The notes: a model not told the origin generated them from the letters alone. A DNA stretch of 64,000 nt from Spongospora subterranea f. sp. subterranea (GCA_049724395.1 JAUGWO010000039.1:55525-119524), one strand, 5' to 3'. Shown: positions 43,408 through 55,321, counted from the stretch's first letter. Program-made: numbers and translations.

Positions 43408-44528
43408 GTGACGGCAGTTGTAACAAAGATTTCCATATCTGTTACGAATATGACGTTTTGTACATTGTGTGGTAATGTCAATGGTCACTGTGACAGCTCC
43501 TGCTCTTCAAAACCGACCTTGTCTGGTCAATCTGTTCACGACCAGCTCATGAGAATATCGGAAAGCGCCGGTGTCGCAGATCGTCGTCGAATGGGCGGGA
43601 ATCGCAATGCCGGTGCGACGAACGTTATGTTGCCAAAGTTCAGCATAACAGGTCATGCCTGCGGTTTTCACCCGGTAACTGGGAAGGCAATGAAGTTGCC
43701 CGAACAATGCCTTGTTAATATGGTTTTTTTGGTGGCCTGGCTCCAGAAACGGATCCCAACGATGTCGGCGTCGTATATCTACATCGTCGAATGGTTGACC
43801 AAAAATGTATTCCCTTATCCCAAGTGGCATGACAAGGCCAAGTATCAATTTGCCACTGGAGATAGCGCCCTTAATTTGCCTGACACAAGTTTTTAGGATT
43901 TCCCATTGATTTTATCTCGCTCAAACGCAAAGAAGGTTTGTGGCTCATTCGGACAGAAATGGGTCAAGCTGATCAAACTTCTGACCACGATTTTTCTAAT
44001 CCTTATGATTTTAGGTTGCTGCAATCGCCTGTCGTGGAAATTGCACCAACAGTGCACAGCCTGTTGTCAAACCAACTTTCGAGTCTGATCGCGATCGGCT
44101 ATCCTCCAGCTGTCTGGCAAAATGCATTGTTTGCACAATGTTTGAGCACGTCAAAGGTGATACGGCAGCGAATAACGATTCTGTGGCTAATTTTGAGAAC
44201 GATTTGACACATCTTGCAACCCCCCACTTTGGACGGAAGAGCTCTCATCCTCATTGATTGTGCCTAATATGAAGGAACCAATCGAAGACAACTCCTGTAA
44301 AAAGTCGTCTTCAAAGATGCTATGTTTTGGCAAGAGAAGGTTGTTTTCAAAGTTGTTCTCGAAGGAGAGTACGATCCCCTAAACGCACACGCTCGCGGCT
44401 CCAAGAACCAGGCGTCCGCGACGGCGCCGGCCCGAGAATTCATCTCGATGGTTGACAAAGTTTATCGCATTCAGTTTTGCGACAGCGTGATTGTCGAGCT
44501 GCTGTCGGAAACTACTCGCCTTCATTAA
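43408..44528 (+). pseudogene. Arm-borne gene with Cys/His finger, right arm
   Basis: The first frame (43408-43896, 162 codons) reads FCTLCGNVNGHCDSSCSS, a C-x2-C-x5-H-x4-C near-zinc-knuckle, then a basic segment (DRRRMGGNRNAGATNVMLPK), GHACGFHPVTGKAMKLPEQC and an aromatic C-terminus. A possible intron ends at TGATTTTAG (about 44014), after which a shifted frame encodes a helical stretch (LSSLIAIGYPPAVWQNALFA in one frame), then DPLNAHARGSKNQASATAPA. The left arm carries a second copy. I do not recognise the protein; it may be a Gag- or capsid-like product of an unknown element, or a host gene carried in the duplication. Confidence 0.4.
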
Positions 44529-45369
44529 GACGATCGTTATCCCGATCGAGTTCGTTATCTGGACCCCATTTTCTCTATTATTTCTTCCATGAATTTTATT
44601 GTTCAACTCCCGCCCCAGTTTACCTTCATCAGAAATCGAAACTGCTTTGACTTCCTTTTGAAATCGTTCCAGATCGTGGCCCTCTAATTCACTCCCTCTT
44701 CTGGGTGCATCTACAGTACTTGGATATCGGAGCATATATCGAAATATGTCATCATGGCTGGTCGTCATCCCGAATCCAGTGAACGCGTCAATTAGAATCC
44801 GAATTGCGTTGGGATTTATTGCCAATGACAGGATTCACCTTCCTTTGACGATTGGTGGTAATCTCTATATATGCAACTTATTGGAATGATCGCTACGATT
44901 TTCCTTGACCGCCTCCTGATTCCTGTCATAGTCCAACAATTACCGACAACGCTCACACATCTCCATGACGTGCAGAATCAGCTCCATTGTGGCTATCTAT
45001 GAACGTGAAGACCAATGCTAAACGCCCACCCTCTTTAAAGTATTTTCAAAACGGGCGCGAGATAAGTTATCGGATAAAAGGCTGAGACCTCTCTCTTTTC
45101 TTCGAATCTTTGAGTCTTTCCAAACGTCTTGGAGGGAAGAGATGATTAAGGAAATGGGGTCCAGATAACAACCTCGATCGGGATAACGATCGTCTTATTG
45201 GAGGAGGATAACGACTCTTCATCAATATCATTCTCTCATCGAACATGTCGTCGGTAATTATCAATCGTGGCAGGGCGGCAATACGATCACTAAACGATGG
45301 AGTTCCCCCGTTCATCATATTTCTGAGTAGTCAATATCAGAATGAATCCTATTCCGTAGTCAACGTTGG

Positions 45370-45442
45370 ACAAAATGGAGTCGGCCATTATCACAAGATG
45401 GAGTCGGCCAATATCACAAGATGGAGTCGGCCTGTTATCATC
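45370..45442. repeat. 23-bp minisatellite, array 4 (3 units, inverted)
   Basis: Right-arm counterpart of array 2 with only three units. Confidence 0.9.
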
Positions 45443-46455
45443 TGTTAGAACACGACTCATATTCCAGACTTGCGCGTCCCATGATGAATGAAAACCGTTA
45501 GGTATCAGGGACAATGCCAAACGGCCGAAATATCATTGTCCTGGGAGATTCTCTGCGAGTACCATGGGCCAAATGAAACTATTTGCTGAATACCAGTTGA
45601 TGTTCCCTGACATTCTAAACCAATCTGTTCGTTTTCAATGAAGTACCTGGTGTGGACCTTGTTGGTGTTGATTTAGATTAGATCACAACACCGGTCCCTC
45701 TCTCTCCTATTCTTGAAGAAATTGAGCTTCACAACTGCGAGGAGACCGCTGACAATAGAAACAATAAAAATGTGGCTATCTATGATCGTGAAGACCAATG
45801 CTAAACGCCCCTTTTAAAAAATATTATCTTCAAAACGAGCGCGAGATAAGTTATCGGATAAAAGGTTGAGACCTCTCTCTGTTGTTCAAATCTTTGCGTC
45901 TTTCCAACACCTTGGACCTGCGGAAATCTCCTGGCGGCTCCAAGTTCGGAAAATGAGGGACCTTCAACAATTCTTGGCTGGTTCAATCCAGTTGTGCTGA
46001 TGGTAATGCTCATTGGTCAACAGCTATGCGGTTTCCTGTTCGCATTACCAGTATTTCAATGAATCACATCACCATTGTCGATGTCTCATTCATTCAAAGT
46101 GGCGATCGCCATTGTCAAGTCATCTTTATCCAGACTTATCTCATAACCTGCTGTGTTTATTGTTTGTATTGTCAGTTTCTTCACCGATAGTGGGGAGAGG
46201 GAACGGTGTTGTGGTGCGCCACCGTCTTGAAGGGAAGAGATGATTAGGGGAATGACTCGTTCGCAATGACGCTCGTCTTATTGGAGGAGGATGACGACTC
46301 TTCATCATTATCATTCTCTCATCGAACATGTCGTCGGTAATTATCAATCGTGGCAGGGCGGCAATACGATCACTAAACGATGGAGTTCCCCCGTTCATCA
46401 TATTTCTGAGTAGACAATATCAGAATGAATCATGTTCCGTGGTCAACTTTGAGTA

Positions 46456-47080
46456 AGATGGAGTCGGCCATTATCACAAGATGGAGTCGGCCATTATCAC
46501 AAGATGGAGTCGGCCATTATCACAAGATGGAGTCGGAGATGGAGTCGGCCATTATCACAAGATGGAGTCGGCCATTATCACAAGATGGAGTCGGCCATTA
46601 TCACAAGATGGAGTCGGCCATTATCACAAGATGGAGTCGGCCATTATCACAAGATGGAGTCGGCCATTATCACAAGATGGAGTCGGCCATTATTACAAGA
46701 TGGAGTCGGCCATTATCACAAGATGGAGTCGGCCATTATCGCCATTTATCACAAGATGGAGTCGGCCATTATCACACAAGATGGAGTCGGCCGGCCATTA
46801 TAAGATGGAGTCGGCCCGTTATCACAAGATGGAGTCGGCCATAAGATGGAGTGGGCCCGTTATCACAAGATGGAGTCGGCCATAAGATGGAGTGGGCCCG
46901 TTATCACAAGATGGGAGTCGGCCATAAGATGGAGTGGGCCCGTTATCACAAGATGGAGTCGGCCATAAGATGGAGTGGGCCCGTTATCACAAGATGGAGT
47001 CGGCCATAAGATGGAGTGGGCCCGTTATCACAAGATGGAGTCGGCCATAAGATGGAGTGGGCCCGTTATCACAAGATGGA
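46456..47080. repeat. 23-bp minisatellite, array 5, with a 41-bp higher-order repeat
   Basis: The first half (46456-46800) has simple 23-bp units. The second half (about 46838-47080) is a 41-bp unit joining a shortened unit (CATAAGATGGAGTGGGCCCG) to a full one, repeated six times. Confidence 0.95.
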
Positions 47081-47925
47081 ATTCGACCGGCACCAGTTGT
47101 TTAACCCGACTCGTATTCCATAGTCGGGTTGGAAAGATGGAGTTTGTCGTTGTCTTCTTGTGAACACGACTCGTAAATCATGATTGGTGTCCCCCCTGAT
47201 AGACCATCATGCGCCTCTCATGACCGGGCAGCGTGTCGTTCGTGTTCGTATGTTTTGAACGTCTAAGTCCCTAAACATCACCACAAGCCGTTTTGAGTTG
47301 CGTACCAGAGTCGGAGACCCAAATGCATGCAAGGAAGTTGAAACAAACAACCCCATTGTAAAAGTGCAGAAACGACCGTATCAGTGGTCGTTTGAACCGA
47401 AGGTGAGAATCAGGATGCAACGAAATTGGTGATTTGAGTTCACGCCGGGTTGCCGGATAAAAAAGAAAATCAAAATGAAGCAGTTGATGAGGAGCGTCTG
47501 CACGAATAGCAGAGCTCAGAGGGCTCCCGGGTGCGAACGGGTCCTTTACACGAAAGGCAATGAAGCGGGTGACATCGGTCTTCAAATCACGCCAAAAGAA
47601 AAGAGCTGGGACTGCGACGCGTTTCAGGAGTTTCATCAGACAGTGTCGGCACTTCACGACGAGCCCAGAGAGCAAAATCACCGGCGATGAAATTAGGGAA
47701 CTTAGCTTTGATGCTTTGTCGAGACTTGGAACGTTGGTTGCCACGAGATGCAGACACTGTCTTATGTATCTCCTGAAACGCATTCGCAGGCAAAACGAAT
47801 ATGCCCTGCTCCAGGTTGCGGCCTCCACCACTGTTCAAAAAGTGCAAAGTGATCAAAAAGTGATCTGTGTGCGTCTGTGGATTGCATGCCGGGCGCGCGC
47901 GCATTCTTCCCGATGATCGGGCAAT
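47081..47925. other. No firmly recognised gene; imperfect inverted repeat at 47617-47784
   Basis: GCGTTTCAGGAG... at about 47620 pairs with CTCCTGAAACGC at about 47770 (arms near 46 bp, imperfect). The long minus frame at 47271-47831 overlaps it and has no domain, so I do not call it. Confidence 0.4.
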
Positions 47926-47953
47926 GAACAATACACGACATAGTGTATTGTTC
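47926..47953. terminator. 11-bp stem hairpin downstream of tRNA-Asp
   Basis: GAACAATACAC and GTGTATTGTTC flank a six-base loop, 17 bases beyond the 3' end of the tRNA gene. No T-run needed by RNA polymerase III is inside it, so its role is unclear. Confidence 0.3.
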
Positions 47954-47970
47954 GTGTCGTTCAAAAAGTA

Positions 47971-48042
47971 CTCCGAAACGGGGAATTGAACCCCGGTCTC
48001 ACCCGTGACAGGGGCGAATACTGGCCACTATACTATTTCGGA
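47971..48042 (-). tRNA. tRNA-Asp (anticodon GTC)
   Basis: The minus strand reads TCCGAAATAGTATAGTGGCC, then a CCTGTCACGG anticodon region with GTC, and T arm CCGGGGTTCAATTCCCCG. Acceptor TCCGAAA pairs with TTTCGGA, with G as discriminator. Length 72 without CCA; B box GGTTCAATTCC is perfect. It matches eukaryotic tRNA-Asp closely. Confidence 0.95.
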
Positions 48043-48159
48043 CATTTCGTTGATGATGTGTACAGATTATCCGTATTATAGGTTCTAGTATTCTGCCGAA
48101 AGGGGGGATGTCGATGTTCAAAGGTTGTTTAGGGTTTTTCAGTTGTTTATTCAAGAGTT

Positions 48160-48860
48160 TACGGTGTCTACGTGGGGCTTCGCATTTGGACGAGTAGGGC
48201 GCACATATCTTGCAGAAATTGCTTCGATAGAGCGCCTACCACGCCCCGGCGCTTCAGCCACCGCTCCGACATGAGGGAGGGAATCCTCCAGTTGTAGAGA
48301 CGATGGGCGTGAACGGGGCAAGGAACGCACTCTCGTCTTTGCGATTCTTCTCCTGCTCCCTGGCGTTAAACATACGGCGGATTGTGGCCTTGGTGTCGTG
48401 CCTTGTCTTGGCGGGTTGGTTGCGTCGGATTTCACAACGGTCAGCATGAAGAAGCGTGGCGGGCTTGGCGCAGCTCGGGCAAATCGTCGCCGTTTCTGCA
48501 TTGATCAGAAGGCGGATGGTCAACGCCGATCTTTGCCTGAGGGTTTGATAGCTCAAAACGTGGGCAAGGTACGGGACGATTTATTATCATGCTTGCGACA
48601 CCGGGGACATTCATCTGTTCGAACATGGGGCGGCTCGAAGTCGTGGCGAGTGAGAGGCGTGGAGGGCTTCGGAAGTGTCGCGCTGGATCTCGGGGAGGCG
48701 TCGGGGCGGCATGTCAGGAAGTTCACACCGGGGAAGTTGGTGATGATTGGTTCGCATCTTCGTGAGCCAAGCTGAGGATAGGGCCTTCGACTCTCGTCCA
48801 GGATCAGGTCCTAGTCGGTGATGCCGATGCCGCCCAGCCGGACAGGAAGAGTCGCGACGG
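48160..48860 (-). pseudogene. LINE-type reverse transcriptase C-terminal fragment, second copy
   Basis: Minus strand: LPVRLGGIGITD near 48850-48815, the conserved end of LINE reverse transcriptases. Further along in shifted frames, AETATICPSCAKPATLLHAD, a CCHC-type finger, then NAREQEKNRKDESAFLAPFT. It is homologous to 18785-19305 and, with three or more frameshifts, is inactive. The sequence from 48861 to about 49085 may be more of the same element. Confidence 0.6.
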
Positions 48861-49085
48861 TCTTGGAGATGAGGTTCAGGTCGGGGACGCCACACATCGC
48901 ACGAAGTCCTTCCAGAAGTCCATCGGCTGCGCGGCGCCATTCGACCGACAGAGGGAGCGTGTAAGATGGGTCAAAGTCCTCGGGACGTGAGCAGCGCCTC
49001 CTGATGACGGAGCTCGAGCACCTTTGGAATCACAGCCAACATGGAGTCGACCTTGACAGCCAGAAAAGTTCGTCGTAACCCGCAA

Positions 49086-52000
49086 TCAGGTTTAGAAGAG
49101 TGTGAAGCAACCGGAAGTGCCAACGCCATTGGGTCTGACATGCTTGATTCCGGCAGTCAATGAAGGAATCGCAACAATGGACTGGAACCCTTTATTTTTT
49201 TTTTCGATTTTCGCTCCTGAACAGGTTTCAAATCGGTTTTGTGATGTGATGGCGAAGAACTGAAACTAGCGTCGACAAATCAGGCAGATTGGAACAACCG
49301 ATGAGTTTCTAGTTCGGCTGGTGATTGACGTCATTCCCTCATCTACCTACAGTAGTATCGGCACCACAAGATCTTGCCGTAATCCTGTAAGAGCTCGTGA
49401 AGCATCGCCACCCGAATTAGAACTCATCGGTTTTTAGAATCTGCCAAAACTGAAGGAAAGTTGAACCACCGAGGCCCAAAACCCCTGCGCCCACGAACGT
49501 GGAGACCGGATGATATCTGGTAGAACTCGTGTGCCTTTTCCCAACCCTTCATCTGTTTCAGGACTAAATCCAAATCCAACAAAGAGTGTTATTCCATGTC
49601 AGGTAAAACTTCCTGGGGCGCCAGTCGTCCAACCGTCCCCAGATTTATTTGTTTGTGCTATTCTGCTCATTGGCAAACGAATCATTCACGTCGACTGAGA
49701 TTTGCCACACTTCACCGGTGCTGCGCGTGGAGACCCTAAAACCGGTTTTTTGTTCATCAGGCAAACGTCGCTTACCGTCCATCAACGCCTTGAACTTAAC
49801 AGAACAGCTAATAACCATTTGAAGCAGTTTGCATTAAACTGCAATCGGGGACGCAAAGTCGTTCTGGTTGCCATTACTCTACTTCTAACTCTTGATTAAC
49901 AACCTTGGCAATTCTCGTGCTCGTTTGAACCTCTGGGCTGCGACATTTAGATCTCCATCAAACATTCTGTTATTCGGTGGCTCCTCATCTTCTGTTCTTT
50001 ATCTATCATTAAACTCCCTTCAGCAATTCGGTCTTCCTCATCGAGCATTTGCCATTCAGTATTTGGCTCTCTGGTCTAATACACGAGCTGATGCATGAGT
50101 TTTCCAACAGCCGTCGATGACGGTGCCGACTTCAAGATCATCTGTTCTAACATAAGGAGCCAGTTGGCGCCCGCTTCTCTTGATACTCACCCCGAAGAGG
50201 TTTCCTCACGCTAGCAGCAAGCTTCACAGCGATCACTTTTCTACTCTGATCGATCTGCATATTTCAGTAACCGTTGTCGGGCCCGGTCGTCACCTCGTTT
50301 ATTGATCTAGAGATGCCCCACATTCTACTTGGACGTTCATGAATATTGTGCCTAGGTAAAGACGTTGAACAACAGACACGTGATATTTCCTGTTGGAGAC
50401 GAAGCCGAGACGAAGGCGAGGCAGAAGAGAAGGAAGGAGGAGAAGGAACGGTGGGCAGGTTCCGTGACAAGCCCTGAACAAAACTGTATATCGGAATGAC
50501 CATAATGGCTCGTCATTCCTGTTCAAATACGTATCGGCCAACAGTCTGTGGTCTCAGAACATTCCTGTTTCTGAGGAACTTTTCTGACTACAGTACGTTT
50601 TCTGATTCTGTCAAGGGACGACCACGACTCTTGACATTTGCGAGCAGTTCCCAACTCGAAACTTTTACTGTTCCGCTGGCAAGCATCCGAGTCAGTTCAG
50701 TAGAGGATGTCGATGAATCAGACTCTGATATTTCTGATTTTGGTTTGGCCGAAAAAAAAAGCGGATAATGTCTCAGCTCTGAATCGGGGCATCAATGCAG
50801 CAGTGGCACGATGTTCGGAATGTGAACGATCGTTGAAATACTGATATCGTGTTGATAGCGATATCATAAAATTGCCCTGCCGCATTTTCGGCCTGCGCTT
50901 CTCAATGCCCTGACTTTTTACAAATCCTTACCCATGAACAGTAGCCAACCAGCGACTTTATGGTTTCTGTAAACAGAAAAGTGTTGGTTGGCCCCAATGT
51001 TCATGGTGAGGAATTGCCACCTGTCAGGGCGGTTAACGGAATAGAAGCAGATCAAATACGGCTGCCCAAATTCATGACGTTGCTATCAACAAATAAATCT
51101 TGACGATTGTTCTCGTACCGGAAATCGTGAAATGTTAGGTGCGCGCCATCAACAATGTTCGGCGTTTGTAGACTCCGAACGAATGCGATGAAATCAACCG
51201 ATTCGACACTAGTCAGAACAATTTCAGAAACGCCAACAGGATTGACCCCAGGACTCTAGAACCCATCTGAAACCACGAAGTTCTGTAGACCTCTTTGCCA
51301 AATCACCCCACAAATGGTACAATGACAAACGGACCACTTGCCAGACCAGGTCGCTTCTTCACCATCCAGCCTCGTTGGCACTGTCTTATAATGAGGTTGC
51401 CTTGTCTTTTGAAGTTCAGCCGCCTGGCTGTCTCCTCGGAACTACACTACGAATCCCCATATTAGTTATAAGTGGTAGAAGGATTAGTTTCAAGAGGCTT
51501 TTCTCCTCTTGGTTTTATAACGAGGTCCTCAACACACGCCACGCCTTCTGGCCCTAGCTAGATAGACTGTTGTGTTCCTGGCGAAGTTCAAATTCTCGGC
51601 TCATCATTGGCTTGCCGGGCGGAGACGCCTTAGGACACAAGCTTTCTCACCTTCCCAAACCACATGCGAAGACTCTGCCATTTTTTGAGGCCTGATGAGG
51701 ATTATTTATCGCACCAAATGTTTCAGCATCCCGATGTCATCGTCAGAGGCGTCGATAACCTTCGCCGCTGAGCTGTCCGGCAAGATCTCGCCATCCGTCG
51801 AAGTCTCGCGAGAGGCGGTCTTCGTCAATCAATGCGAGGTGGTTCAGGCGATCGACATCTTCTCATGAGCCGAAGTTCGACCAGAAAATCCAGCACGTGA
51901 TCAACGGCATAACCAGAAATTCTGCTAAGGCTTCGCAATGAATGTCTGCAGTTGATGGCTTCGAGCGGACTGAGAAGTTGCATCTCGACACAAGGGGATC

Positions 52001-52354
52001 GGCTGTTTCACTGCATTAAAACCCATTTACAAAAAAAAGCATTGAGTATAATCGCTGGTTGGACGAGGTCCACAAAATCGGCACCAACGACGTTGCCCAC
52101 AGTATCGTCGAACCTGCTGTCATTGTGCCTGACCCGGCTGTTGTCCCGTTCCGAATGAACAGATCGGTGGCGGCGGTGCACAATGCATGGGAGGAATGGA
52201 GATACGGTGGTATACAACCCGCGTCCTATGAGGGAGCATTGGAATGTGGCGGCGAACCGACCTTGGATTGGGGTTGAGCGCGTACTTGCATTTCCTACAC
52301 ACCAAAATGGCAAAATCAGCATTCAATACGATTTCATTCAAAGTAAAAACGGAG
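49086..52354. other. No recognised gene
   Basis: A 3.2-kb stretch with short frames only. A Ser-rich acidic frame at 50496-50768 and another at 51952-52158 are open but lack domains. I see no repeats. Confidence 0.35.
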
Positions 52355-52694
52355 GGTGGCGGGGAGTTGATGTGATCTTTGGCTTGATGAGGGTTGGTGT
52401 GCACCGTTGATCTGCAGCACGGGATGACATGCCTGTGCACCGACCTAGGATGTTCAACAAAAACATCGCAATGGGCATTGGGACATCCGAAGCCATCTCT
52501 GCCATCCCTGGTTGATCGGGTGACACGAACATGAAGCCCAGGGATGGCAAAGATGGCTTCGGATGTCTCAATGCCCATTGCGATGTTTTTGTTGAACATC
52601 CTAGGTCGGTGCACAGGTACGTCATCCCGTGCTGCAGATCAACGGCGCACACCAACCCTCATCAAGCCAATGATCACATCAACTCCCCGCCACC
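52355..52694. repeat. 157-bp inverted repeat (hairpin, 26-bp loop)
   Basis: Arms 52355-52511 and 52538-52694 are reverse complements with about six mismatches by eye. Shared text includes ACCTAGGATGTTCAACAAAA. Confidence 0.9.
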
Positions 52695-52861
52695 ACTGAC
52701 GTGGCTCTGTTCCCAACTGAGAACATGCCACGACGAGTACGTTCGTGAGTTTTATTGGGCCACGGCCACAACCTGGAGTCGCGTCCCGGCAAGAAATGGA
52801 GAGGTGAAGAACTCCGTTCAAAAGAAGTTTTTTCCAGACGAAAACTGACCTTGGAGGGATT

Positions 52862-53690
52862 TTGCGATTCAACCGCATTGAAGAGTGCTCAACGACATCC
52901 GCGTTTCCAACTGCGTTACGCTTGGAGCTTTTAAATCAGTCGCTAAATGCTACCTCATCTGAGACAGAGCTCGTCGCTTTTCAGTTGCCTTCCCGCAATA
53001 TGACCTACAGCGATGCTGGCGCAGAACGTTTTCTTTTGGGTGCGATTTATTGATGTGTGGCTGCCCGTGGACGCCGACCCTGTACTAACGTGCCCGCTCT
53101 GTTCAAGCGAATATTTGAATACAGCGCCGCCCTGCGTACTAGAACGCGCCATTTTGAAACTCTGGATCTTCAACCGGAATGAGAATGTCGAGGAAGTTGA
53201 AATCCGGGAACCCGATGTCGACGACATATTCTTCTCAAGCGACGGAAACTTGCACGTACTTTCTAGTAAAACGCCTTTTTCTGTTAGATCGCGGTATTCA
53301 GATACGGTGCTGTATTGGGAACCAGTACGTCAGAGGCAAATGGCAACATGGATGTGGGAGCGAGATCGCGTTTGTCGCAAGAACGGTTGCGCGTTGAGCG
53401 ACCCGACCGGAGAACGATTCCTGCCCGAGCGAATCGGAAACATCAGCCGGACGAGGGCGTCGGCAGAGAAGTCAACAGGGACGTCGAGCGAAGCAGGTTT
53501 GCGTCCCCCGGCCGGATGCAGTTCTGCAGACGTTGTGTACTGCATGCATTGGGTGGCGCGGGATGGCGTTGACGACGGAGTCGGACCCGCGAGTCGGAGA
53601 AACGAAATTGATTGGACAGAGTTCCAAGTGCGGTCATGTATCGTTGCACACATGATAGGTGCCTGGATGGCGATACTCTAACGTCGGGGG
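52862..53690 (+). CDS. GC-rich putative host gene, unrecognised
   Basis: A frame from 53013 to 53681 (222 codons) reads VDADPVLTCPLCSSEYLNTA, ILKLWIFNRNENVEEVEIRE, then DTVLYWEPVRQRQMATWMWE. Another frame (52862-53053) upstream may be a preceding exon, and a third (to 53938: LPPVDRSFVDEFPAELAIVF) a following one. High GC in third positions resembles the DRC2 and WD40 genes. A CPLC motif could be a small metal site. From 53340 two frames compete, so a frameshift or intron is likely. No family recognised. Confidence 0.35.
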
Positions 53691-54103
53691 ATCGGGCCCC
53701 ATTCCGACGTCTGCCCAGCAACGTCCTGGTCAGCGTATTCCAGTTTCATCTGCCCCCGGTCGACCGCTCGTTCGTCGACGAGTTCCCAGCCGAACTCGCC
53801 ATCGTGTTCCGCCATCGCGCGAACTTCTACAGGAAAGAAGATGGACTCCTCGTGGCCATTGAAAACCTCGAGCCGTACGACATGTGTATTTTCTTGACTT
53901 CGATTTCTGGTTGTTTTACTCTTTCTTCCCAAATCTGAACCCGATTTGTCGCTCTTTCATCTGCGCTGTGGTCATTATAATGTGAATTTGTTGTTTGGCC
54001 AAAAAATCCTGTTTTCGAATATCATTTTTGCGTTTCAATGAATGGATTTGAGCAAAATTCTTCTTTGGTTCTAGCCCTGAATTTTGCCATCCTTTGTGTT
54101 TAG

Positions 54104-54205
54104 AGTCGGGGTAATACAAGTTCTACTTGACCGTGAATGTGACGTTGCCGCTCGTGGTAATTATTTCAGCACCGCGTTTGTCTTGGCAGCACGTTTCGAG
54201 TGCGA
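54104..54205 (+). CDS. Ankyrin-repeat exon 1 of cluster A
   Basis: A 102-bp exon between a TTTAG acceptor and a GTAAGA donor, encoding VIQVLLDRECDVAARGNYFS then TAFVLAARFEC, one ankyrin repeat. Phase 2 at both sides (one base, 33 codons, two bases). Ankyrin repeats mediate protein binding. Confidence 0.65.
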
Positions 54206-54252
54206 GTAAGATTACGACCGAACCCCAGTCTGTGGAGCCTGAGCTTGTTCAG

Positions 54253-54351
54253 ACCGGAGATTGGAGCACTTTTGCTGAAATATGGGGCAGATATCAATGA
54301 CACCGACTGCCGATATTATACGGCGCTGATGTATGCTTTGTTTTTTGGCAG
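54253..54351 (+). CDS. Ankyrin-repeat exon 2 of cluster A
   Basis: A 99-bp exon (33-residue repeat): EIGALLLKYGADINDTDCRY then YTALMYALFFG, bounded by CTTGTTCAG and GTATTC. It is separated from exon 1 by a 47-bp intron. Same phase as exon 1. Confidence 0.7.
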
Positions 54352-54704
54352 GTATTCATCGAAGTGCATTGCAGTTAATTTTTTCCAGAATAGACCGACA
54401 GTAACTTGCGTTGTTGAATTTCCTGGAATTCGCTTTCGCCGGTTGTCATCACATTGTTCTCAAATTTATCATCAATTGATCATTGACGCCAGGCTATTGG
54501 TAAATGTTTATTTCCTCAGCCTGAGTCATTTCTAATCATGAATCTTGGATCATGTTTGGTGACGCTAGTATTTGAAATACCCTGTGTTTCTCCTCAGTGT
54601 CAAAATCGATGATGTTTTTTCAAAGAGTTTGTACCAATTGTGTGTGTTTCAGTTAACCCAGAACGTTCTTCTCCATGCCATATCTGTGTTTTGACTGTGA
54701 TCAG

Positions 54705-54812
54705 GGTTGATTGGGTCGAAATGCTTTTGAAGAACGGGGCGGACGCCGCCGCTCGTGGTCGTCGTAATCAGTCCGCGTTAATCTATGCAACGATGAGCGA
54801 CGTCGAATGCGA
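54705..54812 (+). CDS. Ankyrin-repeat exon 3 of cluster A
   Basis: A 108-bp exon: VDWVEMLLKNGADAAARGRR then NQSALIYATMSDVEC, bounded by TGATCAG and GTAAGACTCC. Its 3' intron (CCGAATCCAGTCTGTGAAGC) is homologous to the intron after exon 1, showing that exon and intron were duplicated together. A shrunken, stop-containing relic of exon 2 follows at about 54860-54914. Confidence 0.65.
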
Positions 54813-55219
54813 GTAAGACTCCGGCCGAATCCAGTCTGTGAAGCCTGAGCTTGTTCAGTGTGGAGATTGGGTACTTTTGCTGATGGCACTGACGAATGAT
54901 TCGCAATTTGGCAGGTATTCACTACATGCGGTCCATTTCAAACAAAAGTTACAGATGAGAACCTGCGTGTTTGATTTTGCCCTTGACTTCTCGATTTTTT
55001 TCTCTGTGTCCACATAGCTGCCTATAGAATTGGGGACCATAATTGACGCCAGGTTTACGGGAACAATTTCTCGACCTAAATCATCTCGGACATTCATCGT
55101 TAATCTTGTTTGATCGACACTGTTATTCAAAATGCCTTGTTATGATATCTCCATATAGTCATTATTGTTGGTTTTCCAAGCTTTCTGTGTTACAGCAGTT
55201 GATTGTTATTTGTGATCAG

Positions 55220-55321
55220 GGTTGATTGGGTCGAATTGCTTTTGAAGAACTGGGCGGACGTCGCCGCTAGGGACAAGAATGATCGCACCGCTTTACTGTG
55301 GGCAATAATCGAACAAAGCGA
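55220..55321 (+). CDS. Ankyrin-repeat exon 4 of cluster A
   Basis: A 102-bp exon: VDWVELLLKNWADVAARDKN then DRTALLWAIIEQS, again with TGATCAG before and GTAAGACTCC after. It is closest to exon 3. I found no later ankyrin exon before the transposon cluster starting near 56.9 kb. Confidence 0.65.

Larger units (their letters stand above)
31771..47080. repeat. Giant inverted repeat: arms 31771-35120 and 43391-47080
   Basis: The arms are collinear reverse complements. Matched landmarks give near-constant coordinate sums: 32027 with 46401, 32415 with 46013 and 32627 with 45801 (sum 78428); 33274 with 45245, 34260 with 44254 and 35047 with 43465 (sum about 78512-78519), the step explained by minisatellite length difference. 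The outer ends are 23-bp minisatellites of 9 and about 27 units. The inner ends are the shared text around CAGATCTTGTGTGATATAT (35103/43409 side). Interior 35121-43390 is 8.3 kb. Confidence 0.9.

Noticed and set aside
47271-47831. 186-codon minus-strand ORF
   Set aside because: It overlaps an imperfect inverted repeat and competing frames, with no domain or coding composition.
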